64,000 nucleotides of DNA from Brucellaceae bacterium (GCA_020637775.1 JACKJV010000001.1:1-64000); one strand, 5' to 3'; counted from the first letter of the stretch, positions 1-10,888 are shown. Numbers and translations: made by a program. Notes: generated by a model not told the origin, from the letters alone.

Positions 1-289
1 CGCCCATGCCAGGATAGGTCCACTGCGTGCAGACCCAGCCGCCGGCATTACCGGACATACCGGACATGCCGCCCATACCGGACATGCCACCCATGCCACC
101 CATACCGGACATGCCACCCATGCCGGACATGCCGCCCATGCCGGACATGCCGCCCATACCGGACATTCCGCTCATGCCGCCCATACCGGACATTCCGCTC
201 ATGCCGGCACCCATGGCCGGAGCGACCGCCAGCAATGAAGCGCTGCACAGTGCGGCCAGAACGGCCTTCTTGATGTTGCTCGACTTCAT
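1..289 (-). CDS. Secreted Gly/Met tripeptide-repeat protein (partial, runs off left edge)
   Basis: At least 96 residues are present and the C-terminus lies beyond the window. The start is ATG at 289 with AGGAG just upstream. Residues 1-28 form a signal peptide (KK, then a hydrophobic stretch, with likely cleavage near APAMGA). Residues 30-80 are 17 consecutive tripeptides of the form M-[S/G]-G. A non-repetitive tail begins NAGGWVCTQW and is cut by the edge. I do not recognise a characterised family. Met-rich exported proteins can bind copper through thioethers, but that is inference. The next upstream gene on this strand (397-699) is also secreted and may share its transcript. The open frame is clear although it has no stop within the window. 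Confidence 0.8.
   Translation of the reverse strand, partial: MKSSNIKKAVLAALCSASLLAVAPAMGAGMSGMSGMGGMSGMSGMGGMSGMGGMSGMGGMSGMGGMGGMSGMGGMSGMSGNAGGWVCTQWTYPGMG
50..202 (-). repeat. 17 x 9-bp in-frame tandem repeat encoding M-[S/G]-G
   Basis: Seventeen consecutive 9-bp units (ATG, then TCC, AGC or GGN, then a Gly codon) encode residues 30-80 of the secreted protein. Order of variants from the N-terminus: S S G S S G S G S G S G G S G S S. Synonymous variation (TCC/AGC, GGC/GGT) shows that the array is not brand new. Such an array can change copy number by slippage without breaking the frame. Confidence 0.9.
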
Positions 290-396
290 TTCACTCTCCT
301 CTATGTTGAAGACACGGCCGGCATCCCGCCTGGCTCTGTGTGAGTCAGCCGGGTGAACCCGGCTGGAAAAACGAGGTATCCCCCTCCGGCAACCGG

Positions 397-699
397 TCAG
401 TCAGCCTGATGCCAATTGCGGATGTCGTAATGACCAGTCATTCCGGGGTGATTGAACGGCGTGTACCAAGCACCCTGATCGGCCATGAATCCAAGGCCGG
501 ACGGGTGGGGTTCGGCGATGCCGTGCATCACCCGTTCATTCCAGTTCGCCGGCTTTACGAATGCCGTGACATGTGGCGCATCCTCCGGCCGTCGGTCGGG
601 TTGAACCCCGGCAATGAAGACGTCTTGCGCAACCGCACTGTGTGCAAGCGCCAACACCACAACACAAGCAAGCCACGGAACCTTTCCGGTGAATGACAT
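397..699 (-). CDS. Small secreted protein of unknown function
   Basis: 100 residues. The ATG at 699 follows a GGGGGC ribosome-binding site; a longer in-frame extension to 867 exists but lacks one. Residues 1-28 are a classical signal peptide ending SAVAQ. The mature part is about 72 residues, polar and aromatic-rich, with no cysteine, and ends GHYDIRNWHQAD. No family was recognised. It lies 107 bp upstream of the Gly/Met-repeat gene on the same strand, so the two may form an operon of exported proteins. Confidence 0.7.
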   Translation of the reverse strand: MSFTGKVPWLACVVVLALAHSAVAQDVFIAGVQPDRRPEDAPHVTAFVKPANWNERVMHGIAEPHPSGLGFMADQGAWYTPFNHPGMTGHYDIRNWHQAD

Positions 700-1125
700 T
701 TGAAAGCCCCCTTTTCTCCACCAGCATCCGAACCGCCGGTTGCTGGCATGCCAAAGGTCAGCAAGAAGCGCGCCAATTGCAGCCATTGCGCTAACCATCT
801 GGTAACAAATGGCTTTTCTCGGGACCGCCGCCAGCCTCACGAAAAACGGATCGCTTTCGGGTGACACTTTGTCAGCCGGTTCTTGCGGCGCCAGAAAATG
901 CGGCGGAAATTCAATCGGTTAAGACATGCCAAATTGGCAGCGGCAGGCGCCGGACCTGACAGAACCGTCAGGCCGCCCCCCCCCTGCCACAGGCCGGAAA
1001 TACGCTTCCTGCGCGGTATTGCGGGTTGGTTTCCCGGATGCATGGCGGCGCGGAATTGCCTGCTGCCAGCCGCCGCCAAGGCATTGTCCATGCGCAGAGG
1101 CCGGCAACGGCCAAGGTGCGGCCGG
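700..1125. other. 426-bp stretch without a supported gene
   Basis: Open frames here have atypical composition and no ribosome-binding site. The part nearest 699 should hold the promoter for the secreted-protein pair, and the part nearest 1126 the 3' end of the IclR gene. I see no convincing terminator, RNA or repeat. Confidence 0.5.
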
Positions 1126-1812
1126 TCAGCTTGACAATGCCCTGCCGAGCGCCCCGGCACAATCGCATACGGCCGAACGTGCAAGGTCGATGTCCAGCCC
1201 GCCCAGTCCGACAACGCCAATGGCGCAATCCAGCCGCGGTCGGCTGCCGCCCGGAATGCGCACCGGACAGGCCAGCCCCACGGCGCCCTTCTGCAATTGT
1301 CCCCGTGTCAGGCTGTAGCCATCCTTTCGGGCCTGGCGGACAGCCTCATCTTCTCCGGGCTGTTCCGGGCGGCCTGACAGTATGGCGATTCCCGCAGCGC
1401 CCCTTGTCAACGGATGGCGGCTGCCGACACGGTAGGATATGTCGAGAAAGCTGTCGGGGGGCGCGGCGGTGACCACGGCCACGCCTTCCTCGCCATCGGC
1501 GATGGACAGAAAGGCGGCGGCAGCGACCCGGCGGGCGAGCGCTTCGACCAACGGACGCGCCAGCAGACGCAGATTGCCTTCCGCCATCGCACCCAGAGGA
1601 ATGACACCGCTGCCCAGCGCAATGCGCCCGTCCGGCAGCCGGCTTACCATGGCGTGATCCTCGAGTGTCGCCACGATACGATAGGCAATGGCCCGGTGCA
1701 CGCCCAGCGCCTCCGCCAGTTCGGCAATCCTCATGCCTCCAGCGGCATGCGAGACAAGACGCAAGGTCACCAGGCCGCGATCCAGTGTCTGCAATTTCGC
1801 CTTTTCCGCCAT
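1126..1812 (-). CDS. IclR-family transcriptional regulator
   Basis: 228 residues. The N-terminus has a winged helix-turn-helix (TLDRGL...MRIAELAEALGVHRAIAYRIVATL), followed by the IclR effector domain with LTRGAAGIAIL, and a C-terminal GVVGL segment. The start at 1812 is chosen because MAEKAKLQTLDRGL matches normal IclR starts and has GGAG upstream; an in-frame ATG at 1875 has no ribosome-binding site. It is divergent from the P450 gene, with a palindromic operator between them, so it probably controls the P450 and itself. The ligand is unknown and is likely related to the P450 substrate. Confidence 0.85.
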   Translation of the reverse strand: MAEKAKLQTLDRGLVTLRLVSHAAGGMRIAELAEALGVHRAIAYRIVATLEDHAMVSRLPDGRIALGSGVIPLGAMAEGNLRLLARPLVEALARRVAAAAFLSIADGEEGVAVVTAAPPDSFLDISYRVGSRHPLTRGAAGIAILSGRPEQPGEDEAVRQARKDGYSLTRGQLQKGAVGLACPVRIPGGSRPRLDCAIGVVGLGGLDIDLARSAVCDCAGALGRALSS

Positions 1813-1889
1813 TGTCCAGGACGCTCCGTTTGCCGCGGCTTGACGGGCGCTGGCCGCCCTCCCTATGCTTCGCATATAAAGAACATTCC

Positions 1890-1904
1890 GTGCGATTATC
1901 GCAC
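1890..1904. promoter_or_regulatory. Palindromic operator between iclR and P450 genes
   Basis: GTGCGAT-T-ATCGCAC is a perfect 7-bp inverted repeat around one base, in the 113-bp divergent intergenic region, 22 bp before the P450 start. IclR regulators commonly bind palindromes of about 15 bp overlapping the target promoter, so this is the best candidate site. Confidence 0.65.
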
Positions 1905-1925
1905 ATATGTCAAGGGAAAGCGGTC

Positions 1926-4247
1926 ATGAGCGAATTGCGACATCCAAGCGATACGGGATGCCCTGTTTCCCATGGCGGCGCGAACACCTGCCCGGCAGAG
2001 GACATGGCCGCCGCATTCGACTTTTTCGAGGGGCCCTATCTGGCAGACCCCGCGGAAGCGTTGCGCTGGTCGCGCGAGCGCTTGCCGGTCTTCTTCAGCC
2101 CGCAACTGGGCTATTGGGTCGTCACCCGCCATGACGACATCAAGGCGGTTTTCCGGGACAACATCCTGTTTTCGCCCCGCAATGCGCTGGAGAAGATCAC
2201 GCCGGCCAGCCAGGAGGCGATGGATGTGCTGGCCTCCTATGGCTATGCCATGAACCGGACCATGGTGAACGAGGACGAGCCGGCCCACATGGCGCGACGG
2301 CGTGTGCTGATGGACCATTTCCTGCCGGAAAACCTGGAAACCAAGCAGGACATGATCCGCCGGTTGACGCGCGAGAAGATCGACGCCTTCATCGATTCCG
2401 GCCATGTCGATCTGGTGGACGCCATGCTCTACGAGGTGCCACTCACCGTTGCGCTGAATTTCCTCGGCGTTCCGGAGGACGATGTGGCGACGCTGCGCCG
2501 CTTTTCCGTGGCGCACGCGGTGAACACGTGGGGGCGGCCATCGCCGGAGCAGCAGGTTGCGGTTGCCCATTCGGTGGGGAAGTTCTGGCAATATGCCGGC
2601 GACGTGATCGAGCGGATGCGCGGCGAGCCGGACGGTACCGGCTGGATGCATGACACGATCCGCAAGAACGCGCTCATGCCGGAGATCGTGACCGACAGCT
2701 ATGTCCATTCCATGATGATGGCGATCATCGTGGCCGCGCATGAAACCACGGCGCTGGCTTCGGCCAACATGTTCCGGACCCTGCTGACGCATCGCGATGC
2801 GTGGGACGACATTTGCGCCGATCCGTCACTGATCCCCAATGCGGTGGAGGAATGCCTGCGCTTCTGCGGCTCCATCGTGGCCTGGCGGCGCGAAACGACA
2901 GGGCCGGCAACGGTCGGCGGCGTCGACCTGCCGGAGGGCGCCAAGCTGCTGATCGTGATGGCGTCCGGCAACCAGGACGACCGGCATTTCGAGGACGGAG
3001 ACCGGTTCGACATCTATCGCGACAATGCCGTGGAGCATCTGAGTTTCGGCTATGGCAGCCATCAGTGCATGGGAAAGAATATCGGGCGCATGGAAATGCG
3101 CATCTTCCTGGAAGAGATGACGCGGCGCCTGCCGCATCTGCGGCTGGCTGAACAGGACTTCACCTATCTGCCCAACACCTCGTTTCGCGGTCCGGACCAT
3201 GTCCGGGTGGAATGGGACCCGGCCGCCAACCCGGAACGGACCGACCCTTCAATCAGGGAACGGCAACGGCATTTTCCGGTTGGCGCGCCGGAGCGCAAGG
3301 CGATCGCGCGGCGGGTGACCGTCACGTCCGTCCGGCGCGAAGCGGACGGCGTGCTCGGCCTGACGCTGGCCGACGCGAAGGGCAGGGCCTTGCCGGCCTG
3401 GAGCCCGGGCGCGCATGTGGAACTCGTGGTTGACGGTTTCGACCGCAAGTATTCCCTGTGCGGACGGCCCGGGCGCAACGCTTACGAACTGGCCATCCTG
3501 CGCGAAGAAGACGGGCGCGGCGGTTCCCGCCATATCCACGAGGCGGTGTGTGAAGGCATGGAATGCAAGCTGCGCGGCCCGCACAATCTTTTCCGTCTCG
3601 ATGAAAGCGCGCCGCATCACCTTCTGGTTGCCGGAGGGATCGGCATCACGCCCCTCATCGCCATGGCCGACCGGCTGAAGGCACTGGGCAAGGCCTATGC
3701 AATCCACTATTGCGGGCGTTCGCGATCCGGCATGGCCTTCCTCGACCGGCTTGCGGCGGACCACGGAGCGGTGCTCACCCTGCATGTGACGGACGAAGGA
3801 AGCCGGGCCGACCTCGCCGCGCTCGTGGCCGGGCTGCCGACCGGTGCGCATATCATGGCCTGCGGGCCCGATCGCATGATCGCCGCTCTGGAGGGGCTGA
3901 CGGCGGCCTTGCCGGACGGCACCCTGCATTTCGAGCATTTCGGCACTGCGCTGGGAACGCTGGACCCTGAAAAGGAACAGGCATTCGACGTGCATCTGCG
4001 CGATTCCGACCTGACACTCACCGTCGGTGCCGACACAACGCTGCTGGATACGCTGCGCGCGGCAGGCATCGACATTGCCTCGGATTGCTGCGAAGGGCTT
4101 TGCGGCTCGTGCGAGGTGGGTGTGATCGACGGCGCGATCGACCATCGCGACCAGGTGCTGAGCAAGGCGGAACGGACGGACAACACGCGCATGATGGCCT
4201 GCTGCTCGCGCGCCGCCGATGGCGGCAGGATCACGCTGGCATTGTAG
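1926..4247 (+). CDS. Self-sufficient cytochrome P450 fused to FMN/2Fe-2S reductase (CYP116B-like)
   Basis: 773 residues. The cytochrome P450 part (about 20-430) has an I-helix AAHETT (A270-T275), an ExxR motif in EECLR, and a heme loop FGYGSHQCMG with Cys381. A phthalate-dioxygenase-reductase-like part follows: FMN-binding barrel with RKYSLCG, NAD-binding GGIGITPL, and a C-terminal ferredoxin with cysteines 721, 726, 729 and 759. This order is that of P450RhF/CYP116B enzymes, which pass electrons from NAD(P)H through FMN and 2Fe-2S to heme and need no separate partners. The substrate is unknown. The start at 1926 replaces an implausible extension overlapping the operator. A divergent IclR gene suggests induction by substrate. 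Confidence 0.93.
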   Translation: MSELRHPSDTGCPVSHGGANTCPAEDMAAAFDFFEGPYLADPAEALRWSRERLPVFFSPQLGYWVVTRHDDIKAVFRDNILFSPRNALEKITPASQEAMDVLASYGYAMNRTMVNEDEPAHMARRRVLMDHFLPENLETKQDMIRRLTREKIDAFIDSGHVDLVDAMLYEVPLTVALNFLGVPEDDVATLRRFSVAHAVNTWGRPSPEQQVAVAHSVGKFWQYAGDVIERMRGEPDGTGWMHDTIRKNALMPEIVTDSYVHSMMMAIIVAAHETTALASANMFRTLLTHRDAWDDICADPSLIPNAVEECLRFCGSIVAWRRETTGPATVGGVDLPEGAKLLIVMASGNQDDRHFEDGDRFDIYRDNAVEHLSFGYGSHQCMGKNIGRMEMRIFLEEMTRRLPHLRLAEQDFTYLPNTSFRGPDHVRVEWDPAANPERTDPSIRERQRHFPVGAPERKAIARRVTVTSVRREADGVLGLTLADAKGRALPAWSPGAHVELVVDGFDRKYSLCGRPGRNAYELAILREEDGRGGSRHIHEAVCEGMECKLRGPHNLFRLDESAPHHLLVAGGIGITPLIAMADRLKALGKAYAIHYCGRSRSGMAFLDRLAADHGAVLTLHVTDEGSRADLAALVAGLPTGAHIMACGPDRMIAALEGLTAALPDGTLHFEHFGTALGTLDPEKEQAFDVHLRDSDLTLTVGADTTLLDTLRAAGIDIASDCCEGLCGSCEVGVIDGAIDHRDQVLSKAERTDNTRMMACCSRAADGGRITLAL

Positions 4248-4450
4248 GCCTTGTGTCCGGCCGGTCCGGTTTCTTCCCGCGAAGAAATTCCGGCACGCAC
4301 CCGCCTGCCGGGTATCGGTTCTTCCCGCTGACCGCTAAATGATCAGCAACGAATCCGTTCGCGCTCCGTGCGTCGCAGGCCACGCCGGCGACAGGTTCGT
4401 CGCCGAAGCCATCCGACATCGGGCATGTCATTGCCGAGCCAGGGAAATCT

Positions 4451-5032
4451 GTGTTGTTTACCCGCCCGCAAACGCGACCGACGATCGAAACAGACCGGCT
4501 GCTGCTTCAACCGATCGGTCCTTTCGCATTGGCGTGCCGGACCTATCACTGGACGAAACATCCCGAACTGTTCCTCTATATCGGAATGCGGACCTCCGGC
4601 TGGACCTTCAGGCGTTACTACCGGGACCTCCGCGCCCGGGCGCGCCGATCAAAAGGGGAGATGAGAAGCATCATCGAGAAGGCCACGGGGAAACTGGTCG
4701 GCCTGCACCTCATCCATGTGTCATCAGGTACCGCCTCCACCACGATCATCATAGGCAAGGACCATTGGGGCTCGGGTTTCCATCAGGAAATCGGCCCGGT
4801 GATCATGGACCACTGTTTTCACGTTCTCAACGTCGTGAAAATCTCCAATTCGGTTGCGGCCGGGAACACTCGGTCGGCAGCCAACATGGAGCGGTTCGGT
4901 TACCTGCTGGAAGGCCGCCTCCGCCTGGAGTTCCCGCTGCGCGACGGCACCCTGGACGACAAGCTCGTCTACGGTATCACCCGCGCGGACTGGGAAACAC
5001 TACAGCACAAGACCGGCCGCCAGGCTTCCTGA
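4451..5032 (+). CDS. GNAT-family N-acetyltransferase
   Basis: 193 residues, GTG start with AGGGA upstream. The N-terminus (TIETDRLLLQPI) is typical of RimJ/RimL-type GNAT enzymes that use acetyl-CoA. The acetyl-CoA loop is probably GKDHWGSGF, followed by the usual N-x-x-S-x-x-x-M-E-R-F-G-Y segment. The substrate cannot be told. It lies 203 bp downstream of the P450 gene on the same strand and may be a separate unit. Confidence 0.75.
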   Translation: MLFTRPQTRPTIETDRLLLQPIGPFALACRTYHWTKHPELFLYIGMRTSGWTFRRYYRDLRARARRSKGEMRSIIEKATGKLVGLHLIHVSSGTASTTIIIGKDHWGSGFHQEIGPVIMDHCFHVLNVVKISNSVAAGNTRSAANMERFGYLLEGRLRLEFPLRDGTLDDKLVYGITRADWETLQHKTGRQAS

Positions 5033-5120
5033 GCGCGGCACCGGAAGCCGGCCAACCTGCCAGGCGGCATGCATGGCCATCGCGGCCGCAGGCTCTCATT
5101 CAGGAAACATGAAAAGGAAG

Positions 5121-5196
5121 TGGTGCCCAGGGGCGGAATCGAACCACCGACACGCGGATTTTCAATCCGCTGCTCTACCAACTGAGCTACCTGGGC
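5121..5196 (-). tRNA. tRNA-Phe (GAA)
   Basis: 76 nt including an encoded CCA. The acceptor GCCCAGG pairs with CCTGGGC, the anticodon stem GCGGA/TCCGC closes the loop TTGAAAA, and a normal GGTTCGATTCC T-arm is present. It lies downstream of yacG on the same strand, a common alphaproteobacterial arrangement. Confidence 0.97.
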
Positions 5197-5440
5197 ACAT
5201 GGTGCCGGACCTTCCGGTTGCGGCGGCCGGCGGCGTTGGTAACCCGTCGGCGATGGCGGGCGTTATATCACGAGATTTGCCGCTGGCAAGCGCTTGCCTT
5301 GCATTTTTCCAAGCTCATTTGCAGGCGCCGGCACCGGCCGGGGCAAACCGCGGCCATGACATTGTTTTCAAACGCGTTTCAAAGGGCGTCGCAAAGCGGG
5401 TTGTCCGTGCGGATACGCCCTGCGGATCGGTAGCGGCTGC

Positions 5441-5653
5441 TCAGTCGCCGTCTTGCGGATCGGGATCGGTGTTTTCCTCGGCCTCGGTCACCGGAATGGC
5501 ATAGGAGCCGGAGAGCCAGCGGTTGAGATCGATATCCTTGCAGCGCGAAGAACAGAAGGGATAGGTGTCGCGCGCCGAGGGCTTGCCGCATTCCGGACAG
5601 GCGCGTTTCGGGCGCAGTGGCGTCACCTTGTTGTCGGCGCCGGGCACGGTCAC
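5441..5653 (-). CDS. yacG: DNA gyrase inhibitor / zinc-finger protein YacG
   Basis: 70 residues. The zinc motif CPECGKP...[15 protein letters not shown] is the YacG signature: four cysteines that bind zinc, then the RCxxIDLxxW block. In E. coli, YacG binds GyrB and inhibits gyrase. The GTG start overlaps the maf stop (GTGTGA), so translation is coupled; a second GTG lies two codons later. The tail is acidic ([14 protein letters not shown]). Confidence 0.9.
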   Translation of the reverse strand: MTVPGADNKVTPLRPKRACPECGKPSARDTYPFCSSRCKDIDLNRWLSGSYAIPVTEAEENTDPDPQDGD

Positions 5654-6282
5654 ACCTGCGGGCTGCCGGACAGCCAGTTGAAATGCACCTTGAACCCCTC
5701 CCCCGTCAGAAGGCCGACGGTCTCGTAGAGCGGCAGTCCGACGACATTCGTATAGGAGCCGACCAGCTTGACGACGAAGGTGCCGGCAAGTCCCTGAATG
5801 GCATAGCCGCCCGCCTTGCCGCGCCATTCGCCGGAGGCCAGATAGCTTTCCAGTTCCTCGCGCGACAGGCGCTTGAAGCGCACCCGCGTTTCCACCAGCT
5901 TCGTGCGGATCTTTTCCTGCGGGGTGACAAGGCAGATGCCCGTATAGACCCGGTGCGAGCGGCCTGACAGCAGGCGCAGGCTGTTGGCGGCCTCGTCCAG
6001 CATTTCCGTCTTGGGCAGGATGCGCCGCCCGACGGACACGACCGTGTCTGCGGCCAGCACGTAGGGATGGTCGAATTCAGGTTCCGCCTTCAGCGAAGCC
6101 AGCGCCTTTTCCGCCTTTTCCCGGCAAAGCCGCTTGGCCAGCGAGCGTGGATGCTCGGCACGCTGCGGCTCCTCGTCGATATCGGCCGGCATGAGCCGGT
6201 CCGGTTCAATGCCGGCCTGCTGCAGCAGTTCCACCCGCCGCGGCGAACCGGAGGCCAGGACAAGCTTCTGGAAAACGCTCAT
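5650..6282 (-). CDS. maf: Maf-family nucleotide pyrophosphatase
   Basis: 210 residues. The N-terminal LASGSPRR is the phosphate-binding motif of Maf/YhdE/YceF enzymes; ADTVV and [10 protein letters not shown] are the other conserved blocks. These cytosolic enzymes hydrolyse (d)TTP, UTP, CTP or modified nucleotides to monophosphates and are linked to septum control and nucleotide-pool cleaning. It sits between infA and yacG, the usual alphaproteobacterial order. Confidence 0.93.
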   Translation of the reverse strand: MSVFQKLVLASGSPRRVELLQQAGIEPDRLMPADIDEEPQRAEHPRSLAKRLCREKAEKALASLKAEPEFDHPYVLAADTVVSVGRRILPKTEMLDEAANSLRLLSGRSHRVYTGICLVTPQEKIRTKLVETRVRFKRLSREELESYLASGEWRGKAGGYAIQGLAGTFVVKLVGSYTNVVGLPLYETVGLLTGEGFKVHFNWLSGSPQV

Positions 6283-6329
6283 GACGGGTTACAATCCTGT
6301 CGGCGGCCGGCGTTTCGTGTCCGGACGCG

Positions 6330-6548
6330 TTACTTGAAGCGGTAGGTGATGCGGCCCTTGGTCAGGTCGTAGGGCGTCATCTCGACAAGCACCTTGTCAC
6401 CGGTCAACACGCGGATGCGGTTCTTGCGCATCCGGCCTGCCGTGTGGGCAATGATCTCGTGATCGTTTTCCAGTTTGACGCGAAACATCGCGTTGGGCAG
6501 CAATTCCGTCACCACCCCGGGAAATTCCAGGACTTCTTCCTTCGCCAT
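6330..6548 (-). CDS. infA: Translation initiation factor IF-1
   Basis: 72 residues, full length. It starts [13 protein letters not shown], contains the S1-like OB fold ([29 protein letters not shown]) and ends ITYRFK. It binds the 30S A site during initiation. Confidence 0.98.
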   Translation of the reverse strand: MAKEEVLEFPGVVTELLPNAMFRVKLENDHEIIAHTAGRMRKNRIRVLTGDKVLVEMTPYDLTKGRITYRFK

Positions 6549-6630
6549 GCGTAACCTTTTCTTGTCGAATTCGTATCGGCGCCAAATTTTCGGCGGAACC
6601 TATATGATTGCCGCCGGATTGTGAACACGC

Positions 6631-7080
6631 TTATTTGCCGCTCCCTCCGGCGGGCGGGAGCGCGAACCGCTGCCTGATCTTGGCTTCCAGGAGGTCGCGC
6701 ACATCCCGGTAGGCGCCGAGGATCCGGTCGCGGGTGCCCCGTGTATCACTGGGATCATGCAGAGGCCAGTATTCCAGGTCGCCGGCATGGGTGCGCATCA
6801 TCTCGACGGCCTTGTGATGGGCTTCCGGCGACAGGGAAATCACAAGATCGAAGTAGTCGTCTTCGAGCTCGTCCAGCGTCTGCGGCAGACGGCTGCCGAG
6901 GTCCAGCCCGCGTTCGGCAAGAACAGCGTCCACGAAGGGGTCGCGCTCGCCCTTGCGCACACCGGCAGAGGCGACATAGGTGCCCTGCGGCAAGATGGAG
7001 CGGGCCAGTTGCTCCGCCATGGGCGAACGAATCGCGTTCAGGGAGCAGAGAAACAGGACCGAGCCGGGACGCGCCGTCAT
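6631..7080 (-). CDS. Low-molecular-weight protein-tyrosine-phosphatase family protein
   Basis: 149 residues. The N-terminal CSLNAIRS is a CX5R phosphatase loop with the adjacent serine, and HDPSDTRG carries the DP acid motif. This alphaproteobacterial subtype sits between UPF0262 and infA, and the substrate is not known. It is distinct from the arsenate reductase of the same fold at 32169-32684. Confidence 0.82.
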   Translation of the reverse strand: MTARPGSVLFLCSLNAIRSPMAEQLARSILPQGTYVASAGVRKGERDPFVDAVLAERGLDLGSRLPQTLDELEDDYFDLVISLSPEAHHKAVEMMRTHAGDLEYWPLHDPSDTRGTRDRILGAYRDVRDLLEAKIRQRFALPPAGGSGK

Positions 7081-7092
7081 CCGCCGCTCCGC

Positions 7093-7574
7093 CTATCCAC
7101 GCCAATGCAGGACGCAAACGAGCGTGAACAGCCGCCGCGCGGTATCGAAATCCACCTCGATCTTGCCGTCCAGGCGATCCATCAGCGTCTGCGATCCTTC
7201 ATTGTGAAGCCCGCGCCGTCCCATGTCGATGGCCTCGATCTGCGCCGGTGAGGCAGAACGGATCGCCTCGTAATAGCTCTCGCAGATCATGTAGTAATCC
7301 TTCACGATCCGCCGGAAAGGCGTCAGCGACAGGATGTGGGTGATGACCGGATCGCCATTCTCGCGGGTGACCTCGAAGACCAGACGCGATTCGACCAGCG
7401 ACAGCTTCAGCTTGTAGGGCCCGTCGCCGGTATCGCTGACCGGCCGGAAGCTGTTTTCCTCGACAAGGTCGAAGATCGCCACCGCGCGCTCGTGCTCTAC
7501 ATCCGGCGTGGAACGGCCGATGGATTCGTCGAGCACCACGTCGACGAGCCGCGCCGTATCGCCGGAGGCCGCCA

Positions 7575-7575
<1 letters not shown>
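7093..7575 (-). CDS. UPF0262 family protein
   Basis: 160 residues of a conserved alphaproteobacterial family of unknown function. Recognisable blocks are [28 protein letters not shown] (given only in outline here), FRRIVKDYY and [10 protein letters not shown]. The ATG overlaps the hisD stop (TGATG), so it is translationally coupled to histidinol dehydrogenase. No transmembrane or signal segment is visible. Confidence 0.88.
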
Positions 7576-8879
<1,304 letters not shown>

Positions 8880-8895
8880 CGCTTCTGCCCGTGTC

Positions 8896-9345
8896 CTAAC
8901 CTTCGCCGCCGTCCCTGTCGTGATCCGGCCGGGCAAGCGTTTCCCATGCCGCGCCGATATCCGTCAACTGGACTTCGATGCATTCCACCTCCAGGCGGAT
9001 TGCCGCACCGCCGGAAAACGTGAGTTCGATCGCGCCGGCAGGCTCCTCGCCACGGTGAAACGAGACCGCAAGCAGGTTGAGCACATCATCGCCCTTCGCA
9101 CGGTCGATGCCGGAGGAGCGCACCGACGTCACGCGCTTGACGGCCAGCACCGAACGCCGGCGTTCGCCGCGACGGTCGAAGAAGCCCTGCTTCTTCTCCC
9201 ATACGTAGCGGTTCATCTCCAGAACGAACGATCCGCTGGCGGGATCATGGGCGAGATCGGCGACGCGCAACACGGCATCCTGCACATAGGCGGACATGAT
9301 GCGCAGGTCTTCCCTGTCGAAGGCGATCAGTTTCAACGGCTTCAT
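8896..9345 (-). CDS. DUF2948 family protein
   Basis: 149 residues. It starts MKPLKLIAFDREDL, has WEKKQGFFDRRGERRRSVLAVKRV in its middle (a basic segment), and ends acidic (DHDRDGGEG). This family is confined mainly to alphaproteobacteria and typically sits between murA and hisD, as here. Function unknown; no signal peptide or membrane span. Confidence 0.85.
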   Translation of the reverse strand: MKPLKLIAFDREDLRIMSAYVQDAVLRVADLAHDPASGSFVLEMNRYVWEKKQGFFDRRGERRRSVLAVKRVTSVRSSGIDRAKGDDVLNLLAVSFHRGEEPAGAIELTFSGGAAIRLEVECIEVQLTDIGAAWETLARPDHDRDGGEG

Positions 9346-9453
9346 GTTCCGGCCAAGGCCCCGCTCGTTTCGCTCCGGCCATTTCCACCAACGGCAATGG
9401 CCCATGACCCTAGTTAGGCCCGGCTGGCGCCGTGCGCAACCGCGAAGAACGTA

Positions 9454-10746
9454 TCAGCCGGAGACGCGCTCGATCTCGGCGCCGCAGCCCGAAAGCTTTT
9501 CCTCCAGCCGCTCGAAGCCGCGGTCGAGGTGGTAGACGCGGTTGACCTCGGTGACGCCCTCGGCGGCAAGACCGGCGATGACAAGGGCCGAGGATGCGCG
9601 CAGATCGGTCGCCATGACAGGCGCGCCCTTGAGGCGGGGAACGCCCTCGACCCGGGCCACCTGCCCCGAAAGCGAGATGCGCGCTCCAAGGCGCGCCAGT
9701 TCCTGCACATGCATGAACCGGTTTTCAAAGATCGTCTCGGTGATGTGCGAGACGCCGCCGGCGCGCGTCATCAGTCCCATGAACTGGGCCTGCAGATCGG
9801 TCGGGAAGCCGGGATAGACCTCTGTCGTGACGTCCACCGGCCGGATGACATCGCCCGCATGGCGGGCAACGCGAATGCCGCCATCGACGGCCTCGACGGT
9901 GGTGCCGGTCGCGCGAATCCTGTCGAGCGCCGTCTCCAGCAGGTCGGTCCGCGCGCCTTCCAGCAGCACGTCGCCGCCGGTCATGGCCACGGCCATGGCA
10001 TAGGTTCCCGTCTCGATCCGGTCCGGAATGACCGCGACATGGGCGCCGGACAGGCGCTCGACGCCGTCAATGCGAATGGTTGGCGTGCCTGCGCCTTCAA
10101 TGCGCGCACCCATCGCGTTCAGGCATTCGGCGAGATTGACGATCTCGGGCTCGCAGGCCGCATTCTCGATCAGCGTTTCTCCGCGGGCCAGGCTGGCGGC
10201 CATGAGCATGACATGGGTGGCGCCCACGGAGACCTTGGGAAAGGCGAAGCGGTTGCCGCGCAGGCCGCCCTTTGCGCGGGCCTGAACATAACCGTTCTCG
10301 ATATTGATCTCGGCACCCAGCGCAGCCAGCCCGTCGATGAACAGGTCGACCGGGCGCGTGCCGATGGCACAGCCGCCGGGCAGCGAGACATTGGCCTCGT
10401 GCATGCGGGCCAGGAGCGGGCCGATGACCCAGAAACTCGCGCGCATCTTGGATACGAGTTCATAGGGCGCGGTGGTATCGACGATGTTGCGGGCGGTAAA
10501 ATGAATGGTGCGGGAATAGCCCTCGCCCTGTCTCTCGCGGCGGCCATTGACCATGTAGTCGACACCGTGATTGCCCAGGATCCGCGTCAACTGCTCCACG
10601 TCGGCCAGATGCGGCACGTTTTCCAGCGTCAGCGTGTCATCGGTCATGAGCGAGGCGATCATCAGCGGCAGGGCCGCGTTCTTGGCACCGGAAACCGGGA
10701 TCACCCCGCTCAGCGCATTTCCGCCTTTGATACGTATCCTGTCCAT
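9454..10746 (-). CDS. murA: UDP-N-acetylglucosamine 1-carboxyvinyltransferase MurA
   Basis: 430 residues, full length. It transfers enolpyruvate from PEP to UDP-GlcNAc, the first committed step of peptidoglycan synthesis. It starts [14 protein letters not shown] with [11 protein letters not shown] next. The catalytic cysteine is in [14 protein letters not shown], so the fosfomycin-sensitive cysteine form is retained. [15 protein letters not shown] lies near the C-terminus. Confidence 0.98.
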   Translation of the reverse strand: MDRIRIKGGNALSGVIPVSGAKNAALPLMIASLMTDDTLTLENVPHLADVEQLTRILGNHGVDYMVNGRRERQGEGYSRTIHFTARNIVDTTAPYELVSKMRASFWVIGPLLARMHEANVSLPGGCAIGTRPVDLFIDGLAALGAEINIENGYVQARAKGGLRGNRFAFPKVSVGATHVMLMAASLARGETLIENAACEPEIVNLAECLNAMGARIEGAGTPTIRIDGVERLSGAHVAVIPDRIETGTYAMAVAMTGGDVLLEGARTDLLETALDRIRATGTTVEAVDGGIRVARHAGDVIRPVDVTTEVYPGFPTDLQAQFMGLMTRAGGVSHITETIFENRFMHVQELARLGARISLSGQVARVEGVPRLKGAPVMATDLRASSALVIAGLAAEGVTEVNRVYHLDRGFERLEEKLSGCGAEIERVSG

Positions 10747-10888
10747 GGGCTCCCGCCATCGCGATGGGTGGATGCCGGGCTTTCCGGCCGAGCGGATGCT
10801 CTAGACCATCGCCCATGGCGGTTCAAGGAGATGGTGGATGCATTGTTAATGGCCGGATCAATGGTGCGCGACCAGCCGGCGCCGGCCG

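Noticed and set aside
50..202. Regular short repeats that look like a CRISPR or minisatellite
   Set aside because: The units are 9 bp, contiguous, without spacers, and in frame in a secreted protein.
5199..5440. Possible gene between tRNA-Phe and yacG
   Set aside because: Open frames are short, without ribosome-binding site or motif; the stretch is probably the 3' region of yacG and the tRNA promoter.
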